The translations under genes and the position numbers were made by a program. Shown one piece after another: positions 1 through 8,017 of a stretch of 13,131 bases of DNA; positions within the stretch are counted from its first letter, which is position 1, and each line of letters starts with the position of its first letter. Location: contig CANBWW010000025.1 in assembly GCA_947373235.1 (NCBI GenBank), forward strand, positions 1 through 13,131. Reading direction: 5' to 3'. Source of the stretch: Candidatus Altimarinota bacterium. GTDB lineage: Bacteria > Patescibacteriota > Gracilibacteria > BD1-5 > UBA2023. The notes beneath the pieces are model-generated. The model saw only the letters and a program-made list of their open reading frames with translations, did no database searches and had not been told where the DNA came from.

Positions 1-930
1 GGAATTCGCATAAAAAATACTATTTCAGGAGCAGATATCAGTTCACGTATAGCGAATAAAGATAATGCGAATCTCCATGTTGCGGCTTTTAAAAAAGAAA
101 AACTCGCGAAATCAGGTGGAGAATGGAATCTTCTCAAAGTCGGAGAAAAGAGTTACTTCGGAAAAACCCTCGCCGCTCAAGATATCGATAACTATGCACG
201 TCGTGATACTGCGAAAATACGCGATATGGAAGTCGGGATGCTTCCACCAAAACTCGCGCAGATGATGATCAATCTTTCTGGAAAAAATAATTCCCTCTAC
301 GATCCATTTTGTGGACTCGGAACGGTACTCATCGAGTGAGCCAATATGTGAATAACGCATATTCTCGGAAGTGATCTCTCTGCTCGCATGGTGGATGCTT
401 CAGAAAAAAGTCTCACGGAATTCATAAAAAATGAAAATGTCTGGCAAGAACGCATCAAGCTCGCGGGAGGAACTCCAGCCAAGGATTTTTCTGATTTTAC
501 GAGCGATATCTTCGAACTCGATGTTATGAAGATCATCGAACTTCCAGAAACAACACAGATCTGGAAAAAAGACATAACCATCGTGAGCGAAGGATATCTC
601 GGTGAGATCATGCAAAAAGATTCGAAAACACTCGATCGAGTCAAGATGGAACGATCGAAACTTTCGAATATGTACGATGCATTTTTTGCCTGACTTCGTA
701 GACTCGACTATACTGGAAATATCGTGATCACTTTTCCTTTTTGGGATATTCGTGGAACACATTCATTTTTTGTAGAAATCGAAGATATTTTAGCACGGCA
801 CAATTTCGAAGTCGTCCCACTTCTTCCGAAAGATTTGAAGTGACTCCTCACACAAAAATGAACCCTTCTCTATAAGCGTCCTGGACAAAACGTCGGACGT
901 GAAGTGACAAAAATCAGAAGAAAAGCATAA
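1..930 (+). CDS. TRM11-like SAM-dependent RNA methyltransferase (5' partial)
   Basis: The reading frame is open from the first base to a TAA stop, if TGA is read as Gly at 337, 349, 691, 841 and 859. The N-terminal part (around IDNYARRD and VGMLPPKLAQ) matches the linker preceding the Rossmann domain in bacterial TRM11-type proteins. The SAM-binding motif I is YDPFCGLGTVLIE followed by a TGA-encoded Gly, and the next strand end is GSDLS. The motif IV position, where Trm11 proteins carry DPPY, reads SEGYLG, comparable to the TEPYLG variant of candidate-phyla members. Family knowledge: such enzymes N2-methylate guanosine in tRNA (position 10 for Trm11); substrate here is inferred only. The start lies outside the window, and the THUMP-like N-terminus, if any, is not visible. 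It is followed after 2 bases by the next gene, so they are probably co-transcribed. Confidence 0.8.
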
Positions 931-932
931 AT

Positions 933-1232
933 ATGGAACGTATCGATATTTCTCAGCATGCTCGTGATCCAAAATACTATAACAAAGATCGCGATATCGA
1001 AGTCGCGCTTGCGTGGAATGCGATCAAAAAAGTCCTGATAGAAGAACATCGAGACGAACTTTTCGAATACGTAAAAAGTGTGCGTCTGACCGATAAAAAT
1101 ATCGTGATCACAACAACGAAACCGATAGCAAACGCAGAAATCAGTTTCTATAAGAAAAAAATCCTGGAAAGATACAATACTTCTTCTTCAGGATTTTGAG
1201 GGATTCCGAAAGTATCTATTCTTCTCCAGTAA
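933..1232 (+). CDS. Small DUF721/DciA-like protein
   Basis: A 99-residue protein if TGA at 1197-1199 is Gly and TAA at 1230-1232 is the stop; 88 residues if the TGA were a stop. The ATG lies 2 bases after the preceding stop. The core has a helix ending in a conserved-looking Trp (ALAWNAIKKVL), then a beta strand DKNIVITTT, a KPIANAEI turn and a Lys-rich helix YKKKILERYN. This order resembles the DUF721 fold (DciA, a helicase-loading protein), where a 'v.t.s....eL...k..il' pattern closes the domain, but the match is short and the assignment is tentative. The last 12 residues follow a Ser-rich linker, and the end overlaps the convergent HD-domain gene by 17 bp. Confidence 0.6.
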
Positions 1233-2112
1233 TATCTCGAACTTTCTCTGATACTCGATGGAGTCCACCCATTATTTGAAAATATCCTATATAGAGGGCA
1301 TCTGCAAGAACTTTTGATAGATTCTTGAGTCACATTTCACTCAAACGTTGTAGATAAATTCTATCTGTAGTCTGCATCGTTCATTTGTAAGATCTCACCC
1401 CCGATTCTCATTGTAATCCATCAATATCCGTAAGATTATCCAGTCGTTCGAGAGATTTTGCATAGAAAAAGTCTTCTGGCATATTCAAGACCATTCCTTG
1501 GAAAATCCAGTCAGCAAAAATATTTTTCTGTTTCTCAATATCTGTTTCTCAGTGATATTTTTCTTGGAAGAGATCTTCCCAGAGTGTTATCCATTTTCCT
1601 TTTGGAAGGAGTTTTTGAAGAATTTCGATAGTAGAAATAGATTCTGGAGATTCTGTATCGATGATATTTTTGATTTCCACGAAAAAACTATACTTTTCAT
1701 GTACTCATGCTGATTTATTTTTTTCGAGAAAATGATTGATCTGATTCAGAACTTTTCCTTTTGGCTTGGACATCCAGAGAACAGAATTCGTCATCGCATC
1801 TCAAAAATGTGTATAAATTTCTTCCAGTCATTTTGGATTATCCTCGATGCAATCATGCAGGATAATATATCACTGGATTTTTTGGATATCGATTCACTTC
1901 GGAAGTGTGGTTTTATATTTTCCTAGAAACTGAAGTGAGCGATTGATATGCATCAAATATGGTTGATCGTCTTTACGAAAAATCCCATGATGGAGTTTTG
2001 CTGCGAGTTCATATGCTTTTTTATTCTCTGCATTCAGTCACTGAAAAATCATCATATCCCAACCATCGAGATCTTGTTTTTGTCACAAAGATGTGTCTGA
2101 TGGTATTTTCAT
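1216..2112 (-). CDS. RelA/SpoT-type HD-domain hydrolase with an internal insertion
   Basis: A 298-residue protein, ending in TAG, with 11 in-frame TGA codons read as Gly. The metal-binding HD signature is complete at the front: AAKLHHGIFRKDDQPYLMHI (His 41/42 and His 55), then ILHDCIEDNP (HD at 86-87, ED at 90-91) and HFGDAMTNSVLWMSKPKG, which parallels the FG..v..lV...TK stretch of RelA/SpoT hydrolase domains. The late HD helix is also present as KSLERLDNLTDI (219-230), the usual ADRLxN with Glu in place of Asp, followed by TMQTTDRIYLQRLSEMG like the eT..iy.plA..lG segment. Between them lies an insertion, roughly residues 120-200, with no recognised motif. No synthetase or TGS/ACT domain exists. 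Family role: hydrolysis of (p)ppGpp or another nucleotide; the substrate is inferred. The start at 2112 is supported by a -10 box seven bases upstream. Confidence 0.75.
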
Positions 2113-2119
2113 CTTCTTA

Positions 2120-2148
2120 AGTATACTCCATACATTTGCATGTGTCAA
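2120..2148 (-). promoter_or_regulatory. Sigma70-type promoter of the HD-domain gene (leaderless)
   Basis: On the minus strand, TTGACA (2148-2143) is followed after 17 bases by TATACT (2125-2120). Only seven bases separate the -10 box from the ATG at 2112, so transcription should begin at or within a base or two of the start codon, giving a leaderless or nearly leaderless mRNA. Confidence 0.65.
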
Positions 2149-2178
2149 AAATGAACCATGAAAGAAGATGATTTCACT

Positions 2179-2206
2179 TTGCCTCGATGATTTTTTTCTA
2201 TATACT
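2179..2206 (+). promoter_or_regulatory. Putative ruvB promoter
   Basis: TTGCCT (2179-2184), a 16-bp T-rich spacer, and TATACT (2201-2206), 20 bases before the ruvB ATG. The box pair has the same TTGC/TATACT form and 16-bp spacing as those in front of the metallo-hydrolase and the first Fur gene. No Shine-Dalgarno sequence follows; the short leader is pyrimidine-rich. Confidence 0.5.
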
Positions 2207-2226
2207 TTCACTATATTTTCCTTTCC

Positions 2227-3243
2227 ATGTCGATAAAATCTTCTAAAACTCCCGATATCATCCGCACCGTTTCGCCAAAACAATACGAAGAAGAAATCAT
2301 TTCTGAGATTTCACTGCGCCCAAAAAGTCTCGAAGAATACGTCGGACAACCTCAGATGAAGGCACATCTACAGATAGCGATCGAATCAGCGAAGATCCGA
2401 AAAACTGCACTCGAACACATACTTTTCTATGGTCCACCAGGCCTCGGAAAAACCACTATTTCGACGATTATTGCCCATGAGATGAGCGCCCCGATAAAGC
2501 ATACAAGTGGTCCTGCGATCGAAAAACAAGCAGATATTATTTCTATCTTGACGAGTCTCACCGAGTGAGAGATTCTTTTTATCGATGAGATTCACCGACT
2601 CAAGCCACAGATCGAAGAAATTCTCTATTCTGCGATGGAAGATTTTCAGATCGATATCATGATTGGTTCTGGAACAGGCTCAACCAGCGTCAAAATGGAT
2701 ATACCAAAATTCACACTTATCGGTGCAACGACGAAACTTTCGAGCCTTTCAAGCCCACTTCGAGACCGTTTTGGAAATATTTTAAAACTGGACTTCTATA
2801 GTACTGCTGATCTCGCCAAAATCGTGAAAAGATCTTTTGGAATTTTGAATCTGGAAGATATAGAAACAGAGACGATCGAAGCGATAGCCGAACGCGGAAG
2901 AGGGACTCCACGGATCGCGAATCGGTATGTGAAGACACTAAGAGACTACGCGACGACGGGAAGAGATATCTCACAGAAATCGAATTGCGATAGTATTTTT
3001 CGAGCATTTTGAGTGGATACCAACGGGCTCGATACACTCGATCAGAAAGTCCTGAAACACCTTCTCGAAACCTTCTCAGGAAAACCAGTTGGACTCTCGA
3101 CGCTAGCATCGGTTGTTGGTGAAGAAAGTGCGACTATAGAAGAAGTAGTCGAGCCATATCTCTTACAAATCGGATTCATCGAACGAACACCGAGAGGAAG
3201 GCAGATCACGATAAAATGAGAAGAATACATGAGACAGATATAA
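2227..3243 (+). CDS. ruvB: Holliday junction branch-migration ATPase RuvB
   Basis: A 338-residue protein, the usual RuvB length, with TGA codons at 2566, 3010 and 3217 read as Gly. Visible motifs: RPKSLEEYVGQ at the N-terminus, Walker A GPPGLGKT (69-76), Walker B with LFIDEIHRL (118-124 region), sensor GATTK, arginine-finger segment SPLRDRFG, RGTPRIANR, and the winged-helix end VDTNGLDTLDQK to ERTPRGRQIT. The three TGA codons are Gly 114 just before the Walker B strand, Gly 262 before VDTNGL and Gly 331 in the tail; the first two are standard RuvB glycines. It forms the hexameric motor that moves Holliday junctions with RuvA and RuvC, neither of which is in the window. The gene stands alone and ends base-to-base against the convergent prenyl synthase gene. 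Confidence 0.97.
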
Positions 3244-4119
3244 TTACTTTGTTTCTCATTTCACTATAAACTCAACCATATCAGAAAACTTCGAGGTTTG
3301 GAAGGTATTGGCAATCTCTAGAAGTGCAAACTCGAGTTCTTGCAGAAGATTTTTTACCTTTTCTATTCCCATAAATGCAACCATTCCACGATGATTTGCG
3401 AGATCTTTTTTGATCATTTTTCCAAGTGGAAGATCGACTCACTCAAAATCGATAATATCATCTCGAACTTGAAAAGCACGACCGAGGAGCACTCAGAACC
3501 ATCGAAGCCTTTCCACAGATTCGGTATCATGCATACCTCAAAGCAGTCATCCGATGATCAGAGAAGCGCTGATGAGTTTTCCTGATTTTTCATCTTGAAG
3601 TCGGATAATATCCCTTTGATTCATTTTTGTTTGATCGGACAAAATATCGCGGATTTGCCCGCGAGCCATTCACATATCGCCGATCGCCTGAACTGCCTCA
3701 GTAATTACCATGATATTTTTTCCATGAGTAAGACACTCGATTCCAAGTGACTGGAGAGCATCACCGACGAGAATTGCGGTGGTTTCATCATATTTTTTCC
3801 AAACGGTTGGCTCTCCTCATCGAAATTCATCATTATCGAGAGCCTGAAGATCGTCATGAACGAGTGACGCTGCATGGAGAAATTCTATACCGATCACATA
3901 CGGCAGAACCACATCAGCGGGAAGTCCGATCATTTCTTCATACATGATCATCGCTAAAATAGCACGTATACGTTTCCCTTTGCGCTCAACTGCGTACTGT
4001 ATTGCCTCCTGAAAACGATTTTCAGTTTCCGATCCGATCTGTGTATATCGCACACGAAAAAACTCGGAAATAGCCGAATCTACTTTTTCCCGATAAGATG
4101 GATACCATTCATGAAACAT
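3244..4119 (-). CDS. Trans-prenyl diphosphate synthase, paralogue 1 (divergent)
   Basis: A 291-residue polyprenyl synthetase-family protein with seven TGA codons read as Gly. It has both Asp-rich motifs, DDLQALD (89-95) and DDIID in RAFQVRDDIIDFE, which bind Mg2+ and the allylic diphosphate. Family role: head-to-tail condensation of IPP with DMAPP, GPP or FPP. Several canonical positions have drifted compared with its neighbour: GGKRLRP reads KGKRIRA, and RRGKPT after the first Asp motif reads R-Gly-GEPT, that Gly being a TGA codon. I chose the ATG at 4119 because it gives the same N-terminus (M....WxPSY) as paralogue 2 and is preceded by a U-rich leader; ATG at 4140 and TTG at 4197 are alternatives. 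It is the last gene of the uppS operon or has its own weak promoter. Confidence 0.88.
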
Positions 4120-4142
4120 AAAAAAAGGTTGCGAGTGCATCC

Positions 4143-4171
4143 ATACTAGCAAATGATGAGAGAAAAAACAA
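4143..4171 (-). promoter_or_regulatory. Possible internal promoter before prenyl synthase paralogue 1
   Basis: On the minus strand TTGTTT (4171-4166), a 17-bp spacer and TAGTAT (4148-4143), 23 bases before the ATG at 4119. The -10 match is imperfect. It sits in the 115-bp gap between the two prenyl synthase genes, so it would let paralogue 1 be expressed separately. Confidence 0.3.
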
Positions 4172-4234
4172 TAACTTCCCCTATTTTTCCTTGCCAAAAA
4201 CGGAAAAAGTATTTTAGGAACGAAGTGTTTTGTT

Positions 4235-5113
4235 TTAGATATTTCTATGAGTCACAAATACGATCATATCTTCGAGTTTTTTTTCATCAATATTTTCTTT
4301 TTTGAGGAGAGAAAAAAGCTCTTTTTCCATATCGAGAAGAAGTTTTTTCGACTCTTGAATTCCGATTTTTGCAACAATTCCCTTTCCGAGTTCTACATCT
4401 TTTCCGACTTTTTTTCCAAGTTGATCAGTATTTCATTCATAGTCAAGGATATCATCCTGAAGCTGAAAAGCCCTTCCGAGAAGCATACCAAAATCACGAA
4501 AAACTTGTACTAAAAGATTATCAGCGCCTGCGAGTCTCGCTCACGCTGAAAAAGAAGAAGCGATCAGTCAGCCAGTTTTCTCATCATGCAGACGAAAAAG
4601 TTCATCGAGAGAGATATTTTTCTGATCGAGAAACATATCTCGTACTTGTCCACGAACCGTCCCGAGATCACCAACATCACGTGCTATTTCCGCAAGTAGA
4701 GTGATATTTTTTCATCGAGATAAAAGTTCAAATCCAAAAGCTTGTAATCCATCACCGACGAGAACAGCAAGCGTTTCATTGTATTTTTTCCAAACGGTTG
4801 GTTTTCCACGGCGCAATTCATCATTATCCATACATGGCAGATCATCGTGAACGAGTGTGTATGCATGGATTACTTCTATTCATACAATCGCTTCCAAAAA
4901 GTTTTTCGGAATCTCTGACTGAGTAATATATTCATATGTAATGATGGCGAAAACTGGACGCAATCGCTTTCCACCAGCCGAAACTGCATATTCCATCGCT
5001 TCGAAAAAAGCTACTTCTGTATGATCACTCTGAAAAGAATATCTTTCTCGAAAAAGAGCATCAAGTGTCTCTTCGATTTTTTTTTGATACGATGGAAGCC
5101 AAGATAAAGTCAT
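4235..5113 (-). CDS. Trans-prenyl diphosphate synthase, paralogue 2 (farnesyl/geranylgeranyl type)
   Basis: A 292-residue protein with five TGA codons read as Gly and a TAA stop. Motifs are canonical for bacterial IspA-like synthases: GGKRLRP (47-53), first Asp-rich motif LVHDDLPCMDNDELRRGKPT (DDxxxxD at 90-96), LVGDGL, HDEKTGGLI, and second motif FQLQDDILDYEG (DDxxD at 220-224). The two-residue insertion in the first motif is typical of bacterial FPP and GGPP synthases; chain length cannot be read safely. The start at 5113 lies 11 bases after the uppS stop and aligns with paralogue 1; an ATG at 5152 would overlap uppS by 28 bp. Its place directly after uppS suggests it supplies the FPP that UppS elongates. 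Confidence 0.92.
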
Positions 5114-5124
5114 ATTAGGAAGGA

Positions 5125-5802
5125 TTATTTTCAGAAATTTCTTTTCACTCATTCGAAATACTCGAGTGCTTTTTGGAAGTCATTTTCTCAGAAATCAGGC
5201 CAAAGTGTTTCAGTAAAAAAATATTCTGAATATGCTGATTGATAGAGAAAATATCATGAATGTCGTATATCTCAACCCGTTCTGACGATCAGATCTGGTG
5301 ATGGATATCCACCAGTATCGAGAAACGAAAGAAACGTCTCTTCCGTGAGTTCATCAGTATTTCCACCATCTTTTATAAACCTCTGAATTCATCGAATAAT
5401 CTCATCTTGACCACTATATCCAAGCATCAGAAGAAAAGAAAGTTTTTGTCATCATTGCGTATTTTTTTCCACGGAAAGAAGTATTTTTTGGATATCCTCA
5501 GGAAGAAGATCGAGATTACCGAGTGCGTGAAATGCGATTTCTTTCTCCAAACATTTTTTTTCTAAACTCGGAAGTTCTTCACGAAGAAGATTGTATATAA
5601 ATTCGATCTCCCCTTTGTCTCTTGATATAATATTTTCTTTTGAAAGTGCCCACATACTCACTACTGGAATCTGGGCAGCAAGACACCATTTTAGAATATT
5701 TTGAATATTTTCTCCTCATTTTTTATGCCCGAAAGTCACTATATTTCCGATTTTTTTTGCATATCGACGATTTCCATCCATGATAAATCCTATATGTTTC
5801 AT
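5125..5802 (-). CDS. uppS: Undecaprenyl (cis-polyprenyl) diphosphate synthase
   Basis: A 225-residue protein with nine TGA codons read as Gly, including two in tandem at 5449-5454. Motifs in order: IMDGNRRYAKK with the catalytic Asp 9, FGHKKGGENI, VSMWALSKEN (the family's AFStEN region), LSFLLMLGYSGQDEI, RTGGDIRHSGYFLYQSAY (174 onwards, the RTSGExRxSnF motif) and FFTETLWPDF, ending ALEYFEGVKRNFGK like the family's RRFG end. Known reaction: sequential addition of IPP to FPP to make the C55 lipid carrier for peptidoglycan and other wall polymers at the inner membrane. ATG at 5802 has a weak AAGGA eight bases upstream, one of the few Shine-Dalgarno-like sites in the window. It is the first gene of the operon. 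Confidence 0.96.
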
Positions 5803-5825
5803 AAAAAAATCCTTAATGAAATAAA

Positions 5826-5853
5826 AGGATAAGGAGAAAATGGATCAAGTCAA
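5826..5853 (-). promoter_or_regulatory. Putative uppS operon promoter
   Basis: On the minus strand TTGACT (5853-5848), a 16-bp spacer and TATCCT (5831-5826), 23 bases before the uppS ATG at 5802. It lies just beyond the terminator of the RRM gene, as expected for a new transcription unit. Confidence 0.45.
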
Positions 5854-5867
5854 AAATTTTTCCATAA

Positions 5868-5897
5868 AAAAAATCCCCTCGTTACCGAGAGGATTTT
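5868..5897 (-). terminator. Rho-independent terminator of the RRM gene
   Basis: A hairpin with arms around 5870-5881 and 5886-5897 (CTCG/CGAG next to the loop TTAC, one C-A mismatch, then TCC/GGA and an A/T extension). On the minus strand it is followed by an uninterrupted T run. It begins eight bases beyond the TAG stop at 5906. Confidence 0.8.
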
Positions 5898-5905
5898 CTA
5901 GAGAA

Positions 5906-6166
5906 CTATGCACGTTCTTCACGAGGACGAGCTTCGTTCACAGCAAGTGCACGACCCATAACGTCTTTACCGTTCATAGCTTCGATAACTGCTTCAAGAT
6001 CAGCCTCATCAACATCTACGAAACAAAAACCTTTCTTACGACCAGTTTCACGGTCAGTAGGCCAGAAAAAATCCGCAACTGGAGCAACTTCTTCGAAAAG
6101 AGCACGAAGCTCATCACCTTCGATACGGAATGGGACGTTACCCACGAATAAACGTTTTACACTCAT
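5906..6166 (-). CDS. Small RRM-domain RNA-binding protein
   Basis: An 86-residue protein that is essentially one RNA-recognition motif: RNP2 LFVGNV (6-11), RNP1 KGFCFVDV (45-52) and the helix-strand end AIEAMNGKDVMGRALAVNEA, finishing with an Arg/Glu-rich RPREERA tail and a TAG stop. Such single-RRM proteins are known from cyanobacteria and various other bacteria, where they bind single-stranded RNA and often respond to cold. I take ATG at 6166 because the conserved fold begins four residues later; an in-frame ATG at 6205 would add 13 hydrophobic residues foreign to the family. It has its own promoter, an approximately 80-base leader and a strong terminator, so it is monocistronic. It contains no TGA-Gly codon, using only GGN. 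Confidence 0.93.
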   Translation of the reverse strand: MSVKRLFVGNVPFRIEGDELRALFEEVAPVADFFWPTDRETGRKKGFCFVDVDEADLEAVIEAMNGKDVMGRALAVNEARPREERA

Positions 6167-6173
6167 AAAAATG

Positions 6174-6212
6174 AAAGAGTAGGAAAATAAAATGCCGACC
6201 GACACACTCTTT
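6174..6212 (-). promoter_or_regulatory. Possible 5' leader stem of the RRM gene
   Basis: AAAGAGT (6174-6180) is exactly complementary to ACTCTTT (6206-6212), giving a 7-bp stem with a 25-base loop just before the RRM start codon in the transcribed leader. The loop includes a GC-rich GTCGGTCGGC stretch. This may be a control element of the mRNA, but a stem this short could be chance. Confidence 0.3.
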
Positions 6213-6253
6213 GACTTCTATGAGAACAAAAAGGATACATATTCGACGGAGGC

Positions 6254-6280
6254 ATTATACGTAATATTTTTGAAAAGCAA
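6254..6280 (-). promoter_or_regulatory. Putative RRM gene promoter
   Basis: On the minus strand TTGCTT (6280-6275), a 15-bp spacer and a perfect TATAAT (6259-6254). Predicted transcription starts near 6247, leaving an untranslated leader of about 80 bases before the ATG at 6166, long for this window. Confidence 0.55.
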
Positions 6281-6288
6281 ATATAAAA

Positions 6289-6315
6289 AAACTCCCCTAA
6301 AATTTAGGGAAGTTT
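6289..6315 (-). terminator. Rho-independent terminator of the LysM-CHAP gene
   Basis: Arms AACTCCCCTAAA and TTTAGGGAAGTT (6290-6301 and 6303-6314) pair with a single C-A mismatch. A T run follows on the minus strand, and a T run also lies on the plus side, so it could work in both directions. It begins right after the TAA stop at 6318. Confidence 0.8.
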
Positions 6316-6317
6316 TT

Positions 6318-7427
6318 TTAATCAACATAGATATATCCATCGATCGCAGGATCATTTTTCGGAACCTTTCGGATCGTCACTTCGTTCAGTCGACGATAGT
6401 TCATATCTTTCACGATCACATAATCATCGGTCACATCAGCAACGATACCAACATGTCCATAATAAGTATTATACCCATGACCAGAGAATTGGATGATCGA
6501 ACCAGGAACAGGTTTTGAACCCGTTGGAACACCCGCAGCTCGTGCATTTGATATCCATTGTTTTGCATTTCCGCGCCAAGTAACATTTTTATTCTGAGCA
6601 ACATATGCGGTACAATTTCACCAAGCAAATCCACCATTTGAACCCGTACTTCTGACAGCATATCGAGATTTGATTCATGAACCATCGATTGTAATAGTCG
6701 ATTGTTGTTTTACTGAAACAGCTGGTACCGCAGGAGATTTCGCTGAAGTCGGAGTTTTCACAACCTGTTGAGATTTTTTCTGACTGTCAGTATCTTCGAC
6801 ATCACGAGCAGCACCTGGAATCATGAGATCCACTCAATCACGTATACTTGCAGCATCTTTGAGATTATTTACTCGAATGATATCATCCATGGCAACCGAA
6901 TAATGATTGGCAATCTGAGAAAGAGTATCCCCTGATTTCACTGTATAGACGACTCATGAGACTGGAGGAATAGTCAAACTCATACCAGCCGTGAGATCAT
7001 CATTCGATGAAAGATCATTTGCCCACAAGATGGTTTCAGGACTGACACCATATCTTGCAGCAATTTTCTGAACCGTCTCACCCGGTTGTACCACATGATT
7101 ATTTGCATTCGTTGCAGCATTTTCTTTTTCTACCACTGGAGTTGAGGTATCAAAATCCGTACGGATCATCCCGTTATCCCCCACATATGCATTCCCTTCT
7201 ATATCATCACCGTTATAGGCAGTAATGATCGTAGATTCATCATAATCCCCAGTCTGAAGATCATAACCTGATCCAAGAGCGGAAAGTGATGGATATATCG
7301 GCATGATCATAACGACCGCCAATGTGAACCATCGAAATTTTCGAAACGTTTCCCAAGAAGAATATATTTTTTGATTATTCCGCAGTGCACGATTGAGCCG
7401 TGCACGAGTATTTAAATTTGGTGACAT
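6318..7427 (-). CDS. Membrane-anchored LysM-LysM-CHAP peptidoglycan hydrolase
   Basis: A 369-residue protein with four TGA codons read as Gly. A basic N-terminus is followed by a hydrophobic segment (about 33-50, FTLAVVMIMPIYPSLSAL), either a signal peptide or an anchor. Two LysM repeats follow: HVVQPGETVQKIAARYGV to SLTIPP (111-155) and YTVKSGDTLSQIANHYSV to DLMIPG (161-205). A Pro/Ala/Ser linker leads to a C-terminal CHAP domain with the nucleophile Cys 272 in FAWGNCTAYVA, His 325 in YYGHVGIV, and the later VKDMNY strand. Gly 270, next to the active Cys, is a TGA codon. Known role: LysM holds glycan strands while CHAP acts as an amidase or endopeptidase. It may remodel the cell's own wall, or act on a host or prey wall; sequence does not decide. 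Its own terminator follows. Confidence 0.93.
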
Positions 7428-7508
7428 TCATTATTTTAGGAATAAATGTGCATCCAAAGTGAGGCGAGGCAACACTCTCGATAGACACAGTACTGAGCCT
7501 GGAAAAAT

Positions 7509-7820
7509 TTACGCGATACCTGTAACTTTCAGCTCTGTGCGAGAAGCACGAAAACCGTAAGTACGCATATAACGCTTTTTTGATTTTATTTTAAAGACAC
7601 GGATTTTTTCTGCACGATAATGACGTACTACTTCAAAAGTAACTTTTGAACCTGAAACGAAAGGAGTTCCGATTTTCACCGCTTGTCCTTCTGCATCAGA
7701 AACGAGAAGAGCTTCGAGAGTGATATCTTTTCCTGCTTCCACATTTTGATGATCAACATCGAATGTTTGTCCAACTTCAACGGTGAACTGATTTCCACCG
7801 ATTTCTACAACTGCTATCAT
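7509..7820 (-). CDS. rplU: 50S ribosomal protein L21
   Basis: A 103-residue protein of standard L21 length, starting MIAVVEIGGNQF, with VEVGQTFDVD, the VKIGTPFVSGSKVTFEVV core and the C-terminal RNA-binding KIRVFKIKSKKRYMRTYGFR, ending KVTGI-Ala. L21 binds 23S rRNA in the large subunit. rpmA (L27), its usual partner, does not follow; the next minus-strand gene is the LysM-CHAP hydrolase after 81 bases that show no clear terminator. No TGA-Gly codons are used. Upstream lies a 197-base leader reaching back to tRNA-Gln. Confidence 0.97.
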   Translation of the reverse strand: MIAVVEIGGNQFTVEVGQTFDVDHQNVEAGKDITLEALLVSDAEGQAVKIGTPFVSGSKVTFEVVRHYRAEKIRVFKIKSKKRYMRTYGFRASRTELKVTGIA

Positions 7821-8017
7821 AATAAAGAAATGTAATGCTTATATAAGGGATTCACCGAGGAATACTTAACCTCATAACAAAGCGATATAAAGACTGGATT
7901 CATATCCAGAAAGAATCTACAGGAGATAAACTCTTTTTGAAAATGAATGAAGTGCCTATTGTATAGAAAAAATAGGGAAAGTCGAGGAAATAGACTTGAC
8001 GAATTTTTGAGTTTTTA
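7821..8017 (-). other. Leader/intergenic region between tRNA-Gln and rplU
   Basis: No gene is visible. It contains a perfect small hairpin, CTGGAT/ATCCAG at 7894-7899 and 7904-7909 with a TCAT loop, and several short AT-rich stretches, but no convincing promoter or terminator. rplU may therefore be transcribed through from the tRNA-Gln promoter. L21 leader structures that control rplU are known in other bacteria; I cannot fold this one with confidence. Confidence 0.35.

Noticed and set aside
4235..5152. Longer start for prenyl synthase paralogue 2 at 5152
   Set aside because: It overlaps uppS by 28 bp, and the added 13 residues have no counterpart in paralogue 1; the ATG at 5113 aligns with the paralogue exactly. 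It remains possible.
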